The translations under genes and the position numbers were made by a program. Of a stretch of DNA of 64,000 nucleotides, positions 22,346-32,699 are shown piece by piece. Within the stretch, counting starts at the first letter, position 1, and every line of letters starts with the position of its first letter. Below the pieces are notes generated by a model. That model did no database searches. It was not told the DNA's origin and saw only the letters and a program-made list of their open reading frames with translations. This stretch comes from Hofstenia miamia (lineage: Eukaryota; Xenacoelomorpha; Acoela): the NCBI GenBank assembly GCA_004352715.1, contig SCFE01000066.1, forward strand, positions 510,276-574,275. The letters run 5' to 3'.

Positions 22346-22377
22346 GACTGAAGTCGTGATTGACCATGCCCATATCA
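22346..22377 (+). other. Isolated exon-like segment, 32 nt
   Basis: It is flanked by TTATTTAG upstream and GTAAGTAT downstream, both good splice consensus. The frame giving TEVVIDHAHI is open. No neighbouring exon could be linked, so a chance match is possible. Confidence 0.25.
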
Positions 22378-23919
22378 GTAAGTATTCATTCAATTTTCTA
22401 TTAAAATTCTAAGTAACAAAGAAAACTGGGTAATTTGAATAGTACTTGTAAGAGATAGTTTCACATGGATTAATTAATTTTGTATCTGGTTTTGGATTGC
22501 AATTTCTTATGTAAATTCTATTAAATTGTCCGTCCCAACTGAATCAGTTTACTGGATTAAGAGAAAATGAAAACATTTTGCTAATCCTCAAGGGAATTCT
22601 CAATTTAATGATATCATTTAGTTGTAAAACTAACTTAGCTAAGTATCTGTGAACCAAGTAGCAAACCTAATTATTCTTGTTTTCAATGTTGATATTTTTG
22701 GGGGGCTATCTTTCAAACATAATTGTGACTGTAAACAATATTTGTAAACGAAAAAAGCTAAGTTGTTGATATTTGCATAGTTATTTCTGAACACTTGTAT
22801 TTCCAAATGAACAGTAAAGATGGTATATACATTTTATAGATCCGCAAAATATAATTTCGCATTTCAAGTGTTATTTGTATTGTATTCGTCTTAGAAGTTG
22901 TAGTTTTCGAAGATGATTAATATCATTAGATACATATATAGACCCTAAAGAAGTGCGGGTACGGTAATATCCACTGGTGGGCTATGTGACCATTTTCGTG
23001 TGTGGGTAGCACATTGTAACAGAACTATTTATTTTTGATGTATATGTTTTATTTGGAGTAGCATGGAGTATGGTTAGCTTCAGTATGTATAGAGTAGGTA
23101 AAATTGTTTACTTTAATCCATTAGTAGTCACCTGTTGAAATCGACTTGCTCTTTTCATATGAATATCAAAGTTTGTCTTGTAGTTATCAGACTACGAATT
23201 ACACTGTTAGGCATTTTAATATTTTTGAATAGTTCTGCATCGTGTTACATATCATTCGAAAGCGCTTGTACTGAATTCAAATATATACATATACATATCA
23301 TAAATATTTATTCCGCTAGTAACATTATATTCTCGTTCTTTGACTACTGGATAGAAGTTTTCACAAATCTCGAGCTGAATTAGAGGGAATTGAATCAAAG
23401 TGCAAATATGGTAAAATGTTTCCTCCTTTTCGTAAGGTAACCAAAAAAGATGCTTGCAACGAGGGCACTATGTGCCCTTTATTTGTGCTACAGAATTTTT
23501 TAATGTATTATTATTTCAGTGAGTATACAACATTTTGCTTGATTAGAATTTCTGACAAAATTCAAGAAAATTGTTTTTTCCCACTGGTATTTATTTCCCT
23601 ATAACTGTCCCGCTGAAACCTAAACTGAATTACTACATGAGACATTGTATCAAATTAGCTTTGTCCATTCACTTTTGCAATTCTATCACTTAAGAGAAGT
23701 ACAGTGGATAATTTTTTATAATTTCTTTAAATTCTTACTTGAAATCTGTGTATATTAACATGACCTACGAAAGTGACAATTGCTATCTTTAGTAAATAGT
23801 AAATTTGACATATTACATTGTAAATTTCTCACAGTGGAAAGGTTTGGTATTTGTTTGCATCCCAAGGACTTGAAATGGTGTTTATTTTTAAATAACATTC
23901 TTAACAATGTCTCTATTTG

Positions 23920-23923
<4 letters not shown>

Positions 23924-23964
<41 letters not shown>
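23924..23964. repeat. (TA)n microsatellite
   Basis: About 20 TA units without interruption. Confidence 0.95.
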
Positions 23965-23967
<3 letters not shown>

Positions 23968-24227
23968 ATTTCTCAGAAAAATTCCTTAAGCAGACATATA
24001 TGTATGAAAAATCTTGAGCGCACAACTATATGAATTTTTATAAAAATTCCATTTGTTCCATATTATTAAAAAAATAATAGGGTGTTTTACTCCCTTTATA
24101 TGATCATATTTTAGAAGCAAAAAATCTAACTATCCAGGTATTTTTAAAGCCATGCATCAAGATATGCACTCAAGAAAGGGGAAAGGTGTATTCCAGACAT
24201 TTCTCATTGTCTTGAACGCACTTATAT

Positions 24228-24250
24228 GTATATATATATATATATATAAG
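24228..24250. repeat. (TA)n microsatellite at the left edge of a transposon relic
   Basis: TA repeat directly abutting the left end of the mariner-type relic at 24251. These elements target TA, so insertion into a TA microsatellite is plausible. Confidence 0.85.
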
Positions 24251-25084
24251 GTGGAAGAGAATTCCCGCAGCATCCAGACCCTTAATTGAGAACGATCAAA
24301 ATAGTTCAAAATGTATTTAATATGTTCAAAATGTGCACCTTTTCCTGTAATACATAAAATCAGCCGATGATGAAAATCCTCGTCTTCATCAATCTTTTGG
24401 CAGCCCTCAATGATGCGATCTCGTAGATAATCGACGTCCCGAATTTTCACGGCCTGCCATATCCCTCACCGCTGAAAAACATTGGATGTTCTAGAAGCCA
24501 GTGACTCATCTCCAGTCGCCTATCGGGATCATCTTCGGCGAGCTTATGGAGAATTTGCAGTTTATACGAATGAAATTGTTCTTGTTTCAAGATATCCTAC
24601 ATTGTTGATCTTGCAATTCCAATTTCTTGTGATCATCTTTTCATAGATTTCATAGGACTTTTAGTAACTTTGTCAATTACAAATTGTCGTTTTTCATAAC
24701 TCACTGTGGGACGGCCAGAGCGAGGGCTATCATGTACGCTGCTGGTTCCTTAATTGTATTCAGTAATCTGCCGACAGTGGTATGTGAAACATTCATAGCA
24801 GAATGTGTAGAATTGAACATTTCTGCAACTCGCCAGTGCGTCATTTCTTCACGAGTAGATAGCAAAATCAGTTCGACACGATGTGTAGTGGTCAACATTA
24901 AGAGCCAGCAGCAAAAAACACAAACAGCGACACAGAAGTTCTATCACTAAGTAACATAGGTCAAAGCAGTGAACAGCCATTATTCACACACACTCGTATT
25001 AGTCATCGATCGCACCAGCTAAGACAGCGTTTAAAGAAACCGCTGATTAATTAATCGGATTGTTGCGAGACTTCTTGCCCACCC

Positions 25085-25087
<3 letters not shown>
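24251..25087 (-). mobile_element. Mariner/Tc-type DNA transposon relic, internally deleted
   Basis: The ends are imperfect inverted repeats. The left AGGTGGAAGAGAATTCCCGC and the reversed right AGGGTGGGCAAGAAGTCTCG both continue to a CAxCATCC-like word. TA microsatellites lie on each side. On the minus strand, about 24898-24701 encodes a helix-turn-helix N-terminus (THWRVAEMFNSTH..VSHTTV) as found at the start of these transposases. About 24450-24240 encodes the C-terminal block RDVDYLRDRIIEGCQKID. The catalytic centre between them is largely gone, so it is a dead deletion derivative of about 0.84 kb. Confidence 0.65.
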
Positions 25088-25134
<47 letters not shown>

Positions 25135-25237
25135 AAAATGCTATATTTTCAAGTTACTTTGAATTCTTTTTAAGCAATATGTTTAAATTGAAAATATATG
25201 TTATGGAATGCACTTGAAAANNNNNNNNNNNNNNNNN

Positions 25238-25283
<46 letters not shown>

Positions 25284-25370
25284 AAAATGCTATATTTTCA
25301 AGTTACTTTGAATTCTTTTTAAGCAATATGTTTAAATTGAAAATATATGTTATGGAATGCACTTGAAAAG
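25088..25370. repeat. (TA)n microsatellite and unique segment duplicated around a 17-N gap
   Basis: A TA run (25088-25130) plus about 90 bases beginning GAATAAAATGC is repeated on the far side of N's 25221-25237: the TA run at 25241-25280, then the same 90 bases to about 25370. As at 13351, the duplicate contig ends suggest an unmerged overlap. Confidence 0.8.
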
Positions 25371-27255
25371 TTTCAGTGTACACTCATAGATTGATCAATC
25401 GCCAATAGACTGCATTTGAGTTTATATCCTGAAGTTTGCTTACATCCTACGAGAGTCTTGCGTTGCGTGTAGTCTGAGTTGTGTCTGAATTTGTTCCGCT
25501 GAATGGAAACAACATGGTGATTGTAATAACAACCATTCGACACATTTCCTCCATTCAATTTATAATACAATTTCTTTCTGCGTTGAATTCCCTCATTTCC
25601 AATCTCACTTATTTTCTCCATAGGGCCTTACATAATATCCAAAATGAAAAATCAAAAGTACTCGCGTTTAAATATTGCAAGGTTTTTGAAAGCTTAATGA
25701 TGAATGATAGCGAAATTGATATCTAACATTGCAGACATTTAGTACATTTTTCTTGTAATATTAGTTTTTTACTAAATTATAATTATTATATAAGTACAAA
25801 ATTTCTATATAGATATTTGAATGGAAGACGTATCTGTTGTAAACATGTTTAAGTACAATCGTTATCAATCATTGTGACTCTGCTAACTGGAAAGCTTACA
25901 GTTCCTGAAAGTTCAAAGTTGCTGTTTTGAACTGCCTGAAAATTCTATTATTGCTTCAAATTCCATGCTTTGTCTGTATATACACTTTCTTGTTAGCTGT
26001 ATATAAATTTGAGATGGGTACTTGGACCAAGCGCTATTTGTAAAGTATGGACGTAGACAGAGTTAGTGGGCTTCCGCTTTATTGTCGATTAATTATCAAC
26101 CCACTTTGAATCATTCTGTTCTCGTATAATTATATTTCAAGAATTTCAATTTAGGAAAACTATTGATTTTCATCAATATATTTGTCCAGCACACACTCCA
26201 ATGAATATTATAATGAACCCTATACCATTATAACTATATGTTATCAGATTTTCTCAAGGTTATTACAAAAATTAATGACATTTGGCAAGCGTTCAAAACA
26301 TCCGCTAGGCTGACGAAGGCAGAAGCGTAAGATCATTAATGTGCTCGAGTAATTGGAAAAAATGAAAATGAAGAAAGAGAGTCTGCAGACATTGTTGAGA
26401 GCAACACATCGAGTACTCACACAAAGTCCTCACTCATAAGGATATCTGGATCTAAAAATTCATTAATGAAGAGAGAAAGAATATGTACATTATGTGATGG
26501 ATCTATTTTTGTCTCATGGCTTAGCTCTAGACAAAAGGAACCAAAAGGAAGTTGATTGTTTGAGATAACGATTGTGAGTCAGTCTTTATTCTTAAAGAAT
26601 TTCTGAAGCTTTTACTTCAAAAGTTTTGCTTGGATTGATAGAATTGAGGTTGCAGGATGTGACTAATTTCCAGTTGTAACGTATTTTTTTGATAAGAGGC
26701 TGGAGTCCTCTTTTCCTTTGTATATAGCAGAAAGAACTCATGCATACCATGATAAATCGTGTTAAGTTAATGGTATTCTAGAAAGATATTGTGAATATTC
26801 GTGAGTTTTCGTCTGTCTGTTTCCTTGCATTGAGACTCTGAGAGCGCATCATTTGGCAAAACTGAATAATTGAATACAGTGGTACTGAAAAGGTGAAAGG
26901 CCACTAAAACACTGAATTATGCGTACCAGGAACACAAGAAAAACAGTGCGCTGAGGTGTGGTCATTCACACTGATGCGTAACAATGTTCTTTAAGCGTGA
27001 AGTTGCGACTAGTCATTCTAAGGTGAGCTGTGATCGCATGGCTTCTATGTCAGCATCGGTTTGGAAGTGCATCGGAGTGCAAGATTTTGACTAATGTCAC
27101 TAAGTTCAAGCCTTGAAAACAACCTGGCAGCTGGAAAATAATAGTTACCAGAGAAAATTTGAATTAGCTTCAAATTACCTTTATAATAAAACAATTATCA
27201 ATAAAGTTTAAGCTAATACATATTCGAAAACATTTGCAATATACAAAGATTGCAC
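25371..27255. other. AT-rich stretch without recognised gene
   Basis: Overlapping short frames at 25373-25726 have no domain. The segment near 26280-26560 is slightly less AT-rich and contains a readable stretch including RERICTLCDG, but no family is recognised. Confidence 0.35.
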
Positions 27256-27257
27256 AC

Positions 27258-28178
27258 CATGCTGGCCATTAAGATAGCATATTTTTGTTTGTTGAAAAAA
27301 ATTGATAAAATATTTTAAAAAAATAATTTATTCCAAAAATATTCAATAATATTTGCTCATAAATAAAGTGTTTAATAGAGACCCACTATATTTAACATTT
27401 CTGTGTAAGTTAATATTTGGTCATCCCGCCTTTCGCCTCCAAAACCGCTGCAATTCTATCCTGCATTGAATGGACCCGCTGAGCACAATGCTCTGGGGTG
27501 ATTTCGGTGCACCAGATTTTCTTGAAGATTTCTACGTCTCCGCGAATGAGGTTGGTCTGTGTGCTGCAAGTTTTTTCTTCAACATGACCCAGCAGTTCTC
27601 GATGGGATTGAGATCTGGAGAACTGCCTGGCCATGGATCAATGCAGCTGATGCAGAGTGGCAGGGGCTCCATCCTGCTGGAAGTGGGTATAATAGTGGAG
27701 CTCCATGAAGGGGAATACCTTCTCCTTCGATTGTGAGGTAGACACTTGCATTGATTGTAGTACCCTGTGGCAGAAACCAAAGACCACACCTTTCTCGTTT
27801 TGTAATAGCACCACAGATCATAAAACTGTTTAATGACTGATTCATCTGTAAACATTATACGACTCCATTGATTCACTGTCCAGGCTTTGTATATCTTTGT
27901 GCAAATGAGTCTGTCTTTGACGTTCTTTCTGAGAGACGAAGTTGAGTCTGTTAACTGACACCTCAGGAGGTAGGTTTGTCTTGATTTCAGCAGAAATAAC
28001 TGCAGAAACACATAAAACACCTTATATGCAATAACTTTCACCTTCAACAACGATTCTCATTGGCTTATACCTAAACTAATCAGGTCATCCAGCTATCACG
28101 TGCTTATCACGTGTTGTATACAAAACAAATGAAATAACAACCCCAAATTTTAAATATGCTATCTTTATGGCCAGCATG
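27258..28178 (-). mobile_element. Tc1-like transposon relic, 921 bp, frameshifted
   Basis: The termini are inverted repeats of about 27 bases. The left starts CATGCTGGCCATTAAGATAG and the right, reversed, starts CATGCTGGCCATAAAGATAG. On the minus strand the transposase remains are broken over three frames. MFTDESVIKQF carries the first catalytic Asp (about 27850). MICGAITK and TTINASVY follow. QQDGAPA is near 27655-27680 with the second Asp. PWPGSSPDLNPIENCW carries the final Glu near 27590-27640. The C-terminus is IWCTEITPEHCAQRV..MQDRIAAVLEAKGGMTKY, stop near 27410. The DNA-binding N-terminus is deleted. The protein and TIR core are clearly related to the intact Tc1 element at 29905. Confidence 0.85.
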
Positions 28179-29904
28179 ATATATCCTTAGATTAGATATA
28201 TACTTACATTTTACTTATTATGAATTGTATACTGTTAGTATACATGTATCCTTAGAACATATAAACACTGGCTTTGCGCTAAGCTTGTCTCATATATTTG
28301 GTAAACGTTTATTTTTAGATGTAATTAAATATGTAGGTTAGATATAACACTCGTATTTGTATATTCTAAGCTTGATCTATCCTATAAACGTATATTTTAT
28401 ATATGTATATATGTCCGTTTGAATTTCTGTACACACAACACGTTTGATATAAAAAGGAATAAGACTGGCATATAATAGGAACTGCGGGCATATTCCATAC
28501 GCAAGATAGAGACAAGCAGCGTAAATGAATAACTTTTCATAGCAATTAGCTTTAACTTCTTGTAATATGACATTACAGCGTGTTGTAGACTTTGAAACTG
28601 GTATTTCTGTATGCAGCACTTAATCTTTATTGTTACTGTTCTTTTGAATTTCTCTGCAAATTTCATGTTTAACAATTTCATTAGTGCACATTTTTGCATA
28701 TTTTCAATTCTTGCAAAGAATTTCAAAGTCTTCCTCAGACATTTTCTTTGTTGTTCTGTGATGTTACTTACAAGCACCTCTGCTGCATATAAATATTTTT
28801 GAAAGATATATGCTTGCAATACTAATAACCTCTTATCTTGATTTAGATATTTCAGAACAAAAGATAGTTTTCTGATCGTTAGATTGACACATTTGGTAAT
28901 ATAATTAACATGTGAACTCCATGTAAGATCATCACCGATGTAGATGCCCAAGTATTTATATGTATGACTTACTTCGATTACCTTTTCACAGCGTTTTCCA
29001 GACTTGGATTCTTAATGCTTTTATAAGCAATTAGTCTTCTACTCATTAATTTTCAAGTTGTTCTTAGTAAATGCATCGTTGATCTTTCCAATTATATTTT
29101 TGTACAAACCAATATCCTCTTCAACACTATTTTCAAAAAAGAACCAATTACGCGCATATCGTCAGAATATTTGGCTACGTCAACTTTAGATCTTGTTATG
29201 TCTCATTAGATGTTATCTTTTTAATTGGTGATCATTAATCCGCTTAATGATCCGCCTTGTGGAACAGCTACAGTTATTTTATTTCTTGTGTAAACATTTC
29301 TTCGCCATATTTTACACTCTCTCCAATTTAACATATATTCGCGAATCGATTTTGCTAGCCATGGAGATTCTTTACATATTTGATTCACTAATTTATGTAT
29401 TAAAAACACCTCTGCATTTAAAAAACGTTATTCGAACAAGTGATTTTGTATATGTAGTGCGTTGTATACAAGGGCGCATCTATTGTCTCGGAATTTCTTT
29501 TATATTCAAATATTTTCTTGCTTTCCTCTAAGTTTTCACATAATTTCATTATATAGTAAATCTTTGCCCGTTACTTCGAGTGTAGGTTGTCTTAATATTT
29601 TAACTCTAAAGTTAATCTTTCTCTGTAAAAGATTGCAAAGATTGCTGTCATATCTGTTAATTGATTTCTTCTTTTCTTTTAAAAGATCATTAAGAATACT
29701 GTATTTCATTTTCTCAGTTCTGCATCTTATATTTAAGAATTTATGTTTGCAATCCTTCATCAGGTTGTCAAATATATCCTGAATATTTTAGACACTTCAT
29801 TGACATTTTCTTTTTCTAAGATAGAACCCCACTTAATACACAGAAGTTTATTTCTAATTTTTTGTAGATCAAAATATCTTTTGGAGTCTGAAATTCTATA
29901 ATTA

Positions 29905-31281
29905 CAGTCGTGGCCATAAAGGTAGCATATTTTACATTTTTTTCCATAAACAAGTTAAAACCAGTTAAATGAAGTGCTAAACGATTTTTTATTTATTAGT
30001 CATGTCATAAACTAATGTCACAATCGCAAACTAAACACAATAAGAATAACATAATGCCATTAATATTTAGTACTTCTACCTTTGGCGGCAATTACCGCAT
30101 TCAACCGACTGGGCATCGAATCAACCAATTTTTGGCAGTACTCCACAGAAATATCGCGGCACCAGACTTCCTTTATTTTGTCCTGTAGATCAGCTAGAGA
30201 AGATGGCTGTAGCGCTTGAACTTTGGACTTCAGCATTCTCCAGCAGTTTTCAATGGGATTCAAGTCTGGGGATTGTCCAGGCCATGGGCCGATGACTTGA
30301 ATCCCTTCTGCAGTCAGCCAAGAAGTGATGCACCTAGCACGGTGACAGGGCGCGCCATCGTGCTGAAAGAAGTCGCAATGTCGCATCTGCATCCACTGGT
30401 GAAGTTTAGCATCCAAAATAGAGCGATACACTGAGCCGTTGATAGTTGTATTTCTGGGCATGATCCATATGCCACCTCGACCCTGACCGCTGATGCATCC
30501 CCATATCATAATTGATGATGGATGTTTTACTGTTGCAGAGGTAAACCGATTGTTGTAGCGCTGTCCAGGTGGACGACGTACTCGTTTCTTCTTGCTGTCA
30601 AATTGTTGAACTGCTGTTTCATCAGAAAATAACACTGTACGCCACTGCTCACGTGTCCAATGCCGATACTTCTTTGCGAAGGCGATGCGGTCTCTGATGT
30701 TCTTTGTTGAAAGCTTCGGCTTGGCTGCTGCACAATATGATCGTAAGTTAAAATCCATCAGTAGACGCCGTCTCACAGTTCGAGCGCTTACAGCACTTTC
30801 TGCAGGCAGCTGAGTGGCTATAGCAGCAGATGAAGATGTTGGGTTGATAGTGGCCAAACGCCTGATTAACTGATCTGATCGTTTAGTCGTTAATCTTGGC
30901 CTTCCAGGTGACTTTTTATGGTGATAAGAGTGAGTATTTCGATATCTCGCCAAGCATCTGGACACAGCAGATTGAGATACGCCTAATCTGGCAGATATAG
31001 AAGCTTGTGTGAAGTTGGCGTCTTTATACGCCACGATTTGTGCTACAATTTCACTTGAAAGAGGCTTGTTTCCAACCATTGTCTAAAAGTAAACTAAGTA
31101 AACTAAGACATATGTATATGCCGTATGCCGACTGGCCGTAATATGATTGGCTGTATGATCGACTGTATGATTGGCTGAGCACATTTATCACGCCATATAT
31201 CACACCCACAACACGTGATGCGGGCATGCAATCAATATTAGTCATATTTCGATGATTATGCTACCTTTATGGCCACGACTG
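29905..31281 (-). mobile_element. Intact Tc1-like transposon, 1377 bp, perfect TIRs, TA target
   Basis: The two ends are identical inverted repeats of 25 bases, beginning CAGTCGTGGCCATAAAGGTA at 29905 and, reversed, at 31281. TA flanks both sides (29903-29904 and 31282-31283). One complete transposase gene fills the interior with about 155-200 bp of UTR on each side. It sits inside a dead non-LTR element, so it is younger than that element. Uninterrupted coding plus identical TIRs suggest a recent and possibly active copy. Confidence 0.95.
30060..31079 (-). CDS. Tc1-family transposase, full length, D-35-E spacing
   Basis: A 339-residue transposase that cuts and pastes its own element at TA sites. 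The N-terminal paired-like helix-turn-helix region covers about residues 1-110: TQASISARLGVSQSAVSRCL is the first HTH, then an AT-hook-like SPGRPR, and a second HTH that includes VSARTVRRRL. The DDE catalytic domain follows. The first Asp is in LFSDETAVQQF (near residue 153), the second in FFQHDGAPCHRA (near 241), and the Glu in SPDLNPIENCW (near 277). I count 35 residues between the second Asp and the Glu; classical Tc1 has 34. The length is normal for the family. There are no stops or frameshifts. The start at 31079 is the first ATG after the TIR and gives a complete N-terminal HTH. Whether it is expressed is unknown. Confidence 0.95.
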   Translation of the reverse strand: MVGNKPLSSEIVAQIVAYKDANFTQASISARLGVSQSAVSRCLARYRNTHSYHHKKSPGRPRLTTKRSDQLIRRLATINPTSSSAAIATQLPAESAVSARTVRRRLLMDFNLRSYCAAAKPKLSTKNIRDRIAFAKKYRHWTREQWRTVLFSDETAVQQFDSKKKRVRRPPGQRYNNRFTSATVKHPSSIMIWGCISGQGRGGIWIMPRNTTINGSVYRSILDAKLHQWMQMRHCDFFQHDGAPCHRARCITSWLTAEGIQVIGPWPGQSPDLNPIENCWRMLKSKVQALQPSSLADLQDKIKEVWCRDISVEYCQKLVDSMPSRLNAVIAAKGRSTKY

Positions 31282-31690
31282 TATTACGAAATTTCGTTGC
31301 CCATGTTATCTTAGAACTTAAGATTTGTGCAAGGTGATATGCAATGTTGAAATTACCAACTTGTGGCTCATATGCTATCCTTAGTACTCCTTATTACTGA
31401 GATAAGCTACATCTAGTTGTGATTTTTGAGATAGGTAAGTAAATTGATTTACACAATTACAGTCTAGGCATTCTTGATTTGCATCGCCTGTTACAAAAAT
31501 GTAATCCCGGCTATAATTCTTCATAGCATTTCAAAGCTCTTTGTTACTGATTTTCTTATTTCTATTCGGTGGTAAATATATGTTTATATTAATAATAAAT
31601 CCAGGTAGAAATTTTGGTCTGCATTCAATCACAATCAGTTATTAAAATTTGCTGAATAGACTTTGGTCTATGAACTGCCCATTTCCCATG

Positions 31691-32392
31691 AATACAAAGT
31701 GGCTGGTGTTTCTGCAGTTAACTTAATCTTTACGGTTAAGTACATATTCAAGTTCACTAAATTTTGAAAGTATGCCAACAACAAAGGGAAAGATTGCCAA
31801 TATACGTGTAGTCAATTTTTATTAATTTCGATCCACTTATTATTGTTTCACATGATGCTTGAAGTTCATAACTCGTAATTGGTTTGCTTTATATTTGTTA
31901 TGCATAAAGGGGGGTGCCACACGGTTAGTCCTTTGATTACAGTCAAAATTGCGGTTTTGCATTCTTTTGTATATTAGTCAAAAAATTTGACTAATAGTCA
32001 AAAGCGATTTCTGCGTAAATTGTATTGCATATACATGTGCATCTATTATTAAATAGATTCGCTATATTTCAAATATAGGTGACAAGAAAACATTTTGATA
32101 TATTAAATAACCCACACGAGCACGTACTGAATAGTTAATTGCTCATTAATAAACAACCGCATATATAGAGAATTATGTAAACATTTACCCCAATTTGCAC
32201 GTTGCAATCTTTATAGAAAATTCTAAATAGCTACACAATCAACTAGCCTTTGATTCCATCTCCAATAGAATCGGGTTTAAAAACGCACTAAAGCAATTTT
32301 GAAGTTGTCTGTTTGCGCCCATTTTAATGGCCGTGATCGTAATTATATTGTCTATTTATTAATGGTAGTTCATCTAAAATGTGTAGCGTTAT
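31691..32392. other. AT-rich stretch, no gene recognised
   Basis: It contains a small hairpin near 31974-31996 (ATTAGTCAAA / TTTGACTAAT). Nothing else is recognised. Confidence 0.4.
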
Positions 32393-32413
32393 TTAATACG
32401 TTTCCTGCGATGG

Positions 32414-32472
32414 GACCTACCAGTGGGTCACACTGTTTTGCCATTTGGTGCGATGTGACCCACCGGTGGGTC
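32414..32472. promoter_or_regulatory. Subterminal palindromes, left end of piggyBac
   Basis: There is an imperfect copy GACCTACCAGTGGGTC (32414-32429) and a perfect 16-bp palindrome GACCCACCGGTGGGTC (32457-32472). The partner copies at the right end suggest binding sites for the transposase or its cysteine-rich C-terminal domain. Confidence 0.7.
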
Positions 32473-32699
32473 CCAATAGAATTTTTTTTATTTTCTAAAA
32501 TATTTCAAAACTTTTCTTTTAATTATTATTTTAAGGCCTCTAGTAATGTTATCAAAGGGTTGAATTATACAAAAAATTCAGAAATTGAAGTTTATTGAAA
32601 TAATTGCACACAAAATTTTTTCTGAAATTGAAGACAAGAAAAATAAACTTTCATTCTTATTTGTAAGTGAAACATAATATTATTTGTTATGTTTTATAT

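Larger units (their letters stand above)
20040..23900. other. AT-rich stretch, no gene recognised
   Basis: Scattered open frames (20241-20765, 23135-23604) have no recognisable domain. Two small items are listed separately: a 47-codon frame at 21208 and an exon-like segment at 22346. The region could be intron of a larger gene, but I cannot link any exons. Confidence 0.35.
28397..31690 (-). mobile_element. Non-LTR retrotransposon relic (APE endonuclease + RT), split by a Tc1 insertion
   Basis: Read on the minus strand, an endonuclease remnant lies at about 31650-31400 (LPGFIININIYLPPNRNK, then FVTGDANQ in place of the usual GDFN). It is followed by the Tc1 element at 29905-31281. On the other side the frame resumes with RISDSKRYFDLQKIRNKLL and DIFDNLMKDCKHKFL, the linker before the RT. 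RT motifs VAVPQGGSLSG (about 29240-29270) and AKYSDDM (about 29155-29175, the YADD box as YSDD) come next. After them are YKYLGIYIGDDLTWSSH and a lysine-rich thumb/tail ending at 28397. Many stops and frameshifts show it is dead. The layout fits CR1/jockey-like elements; the clade is not certain. Confidence 0.75.
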
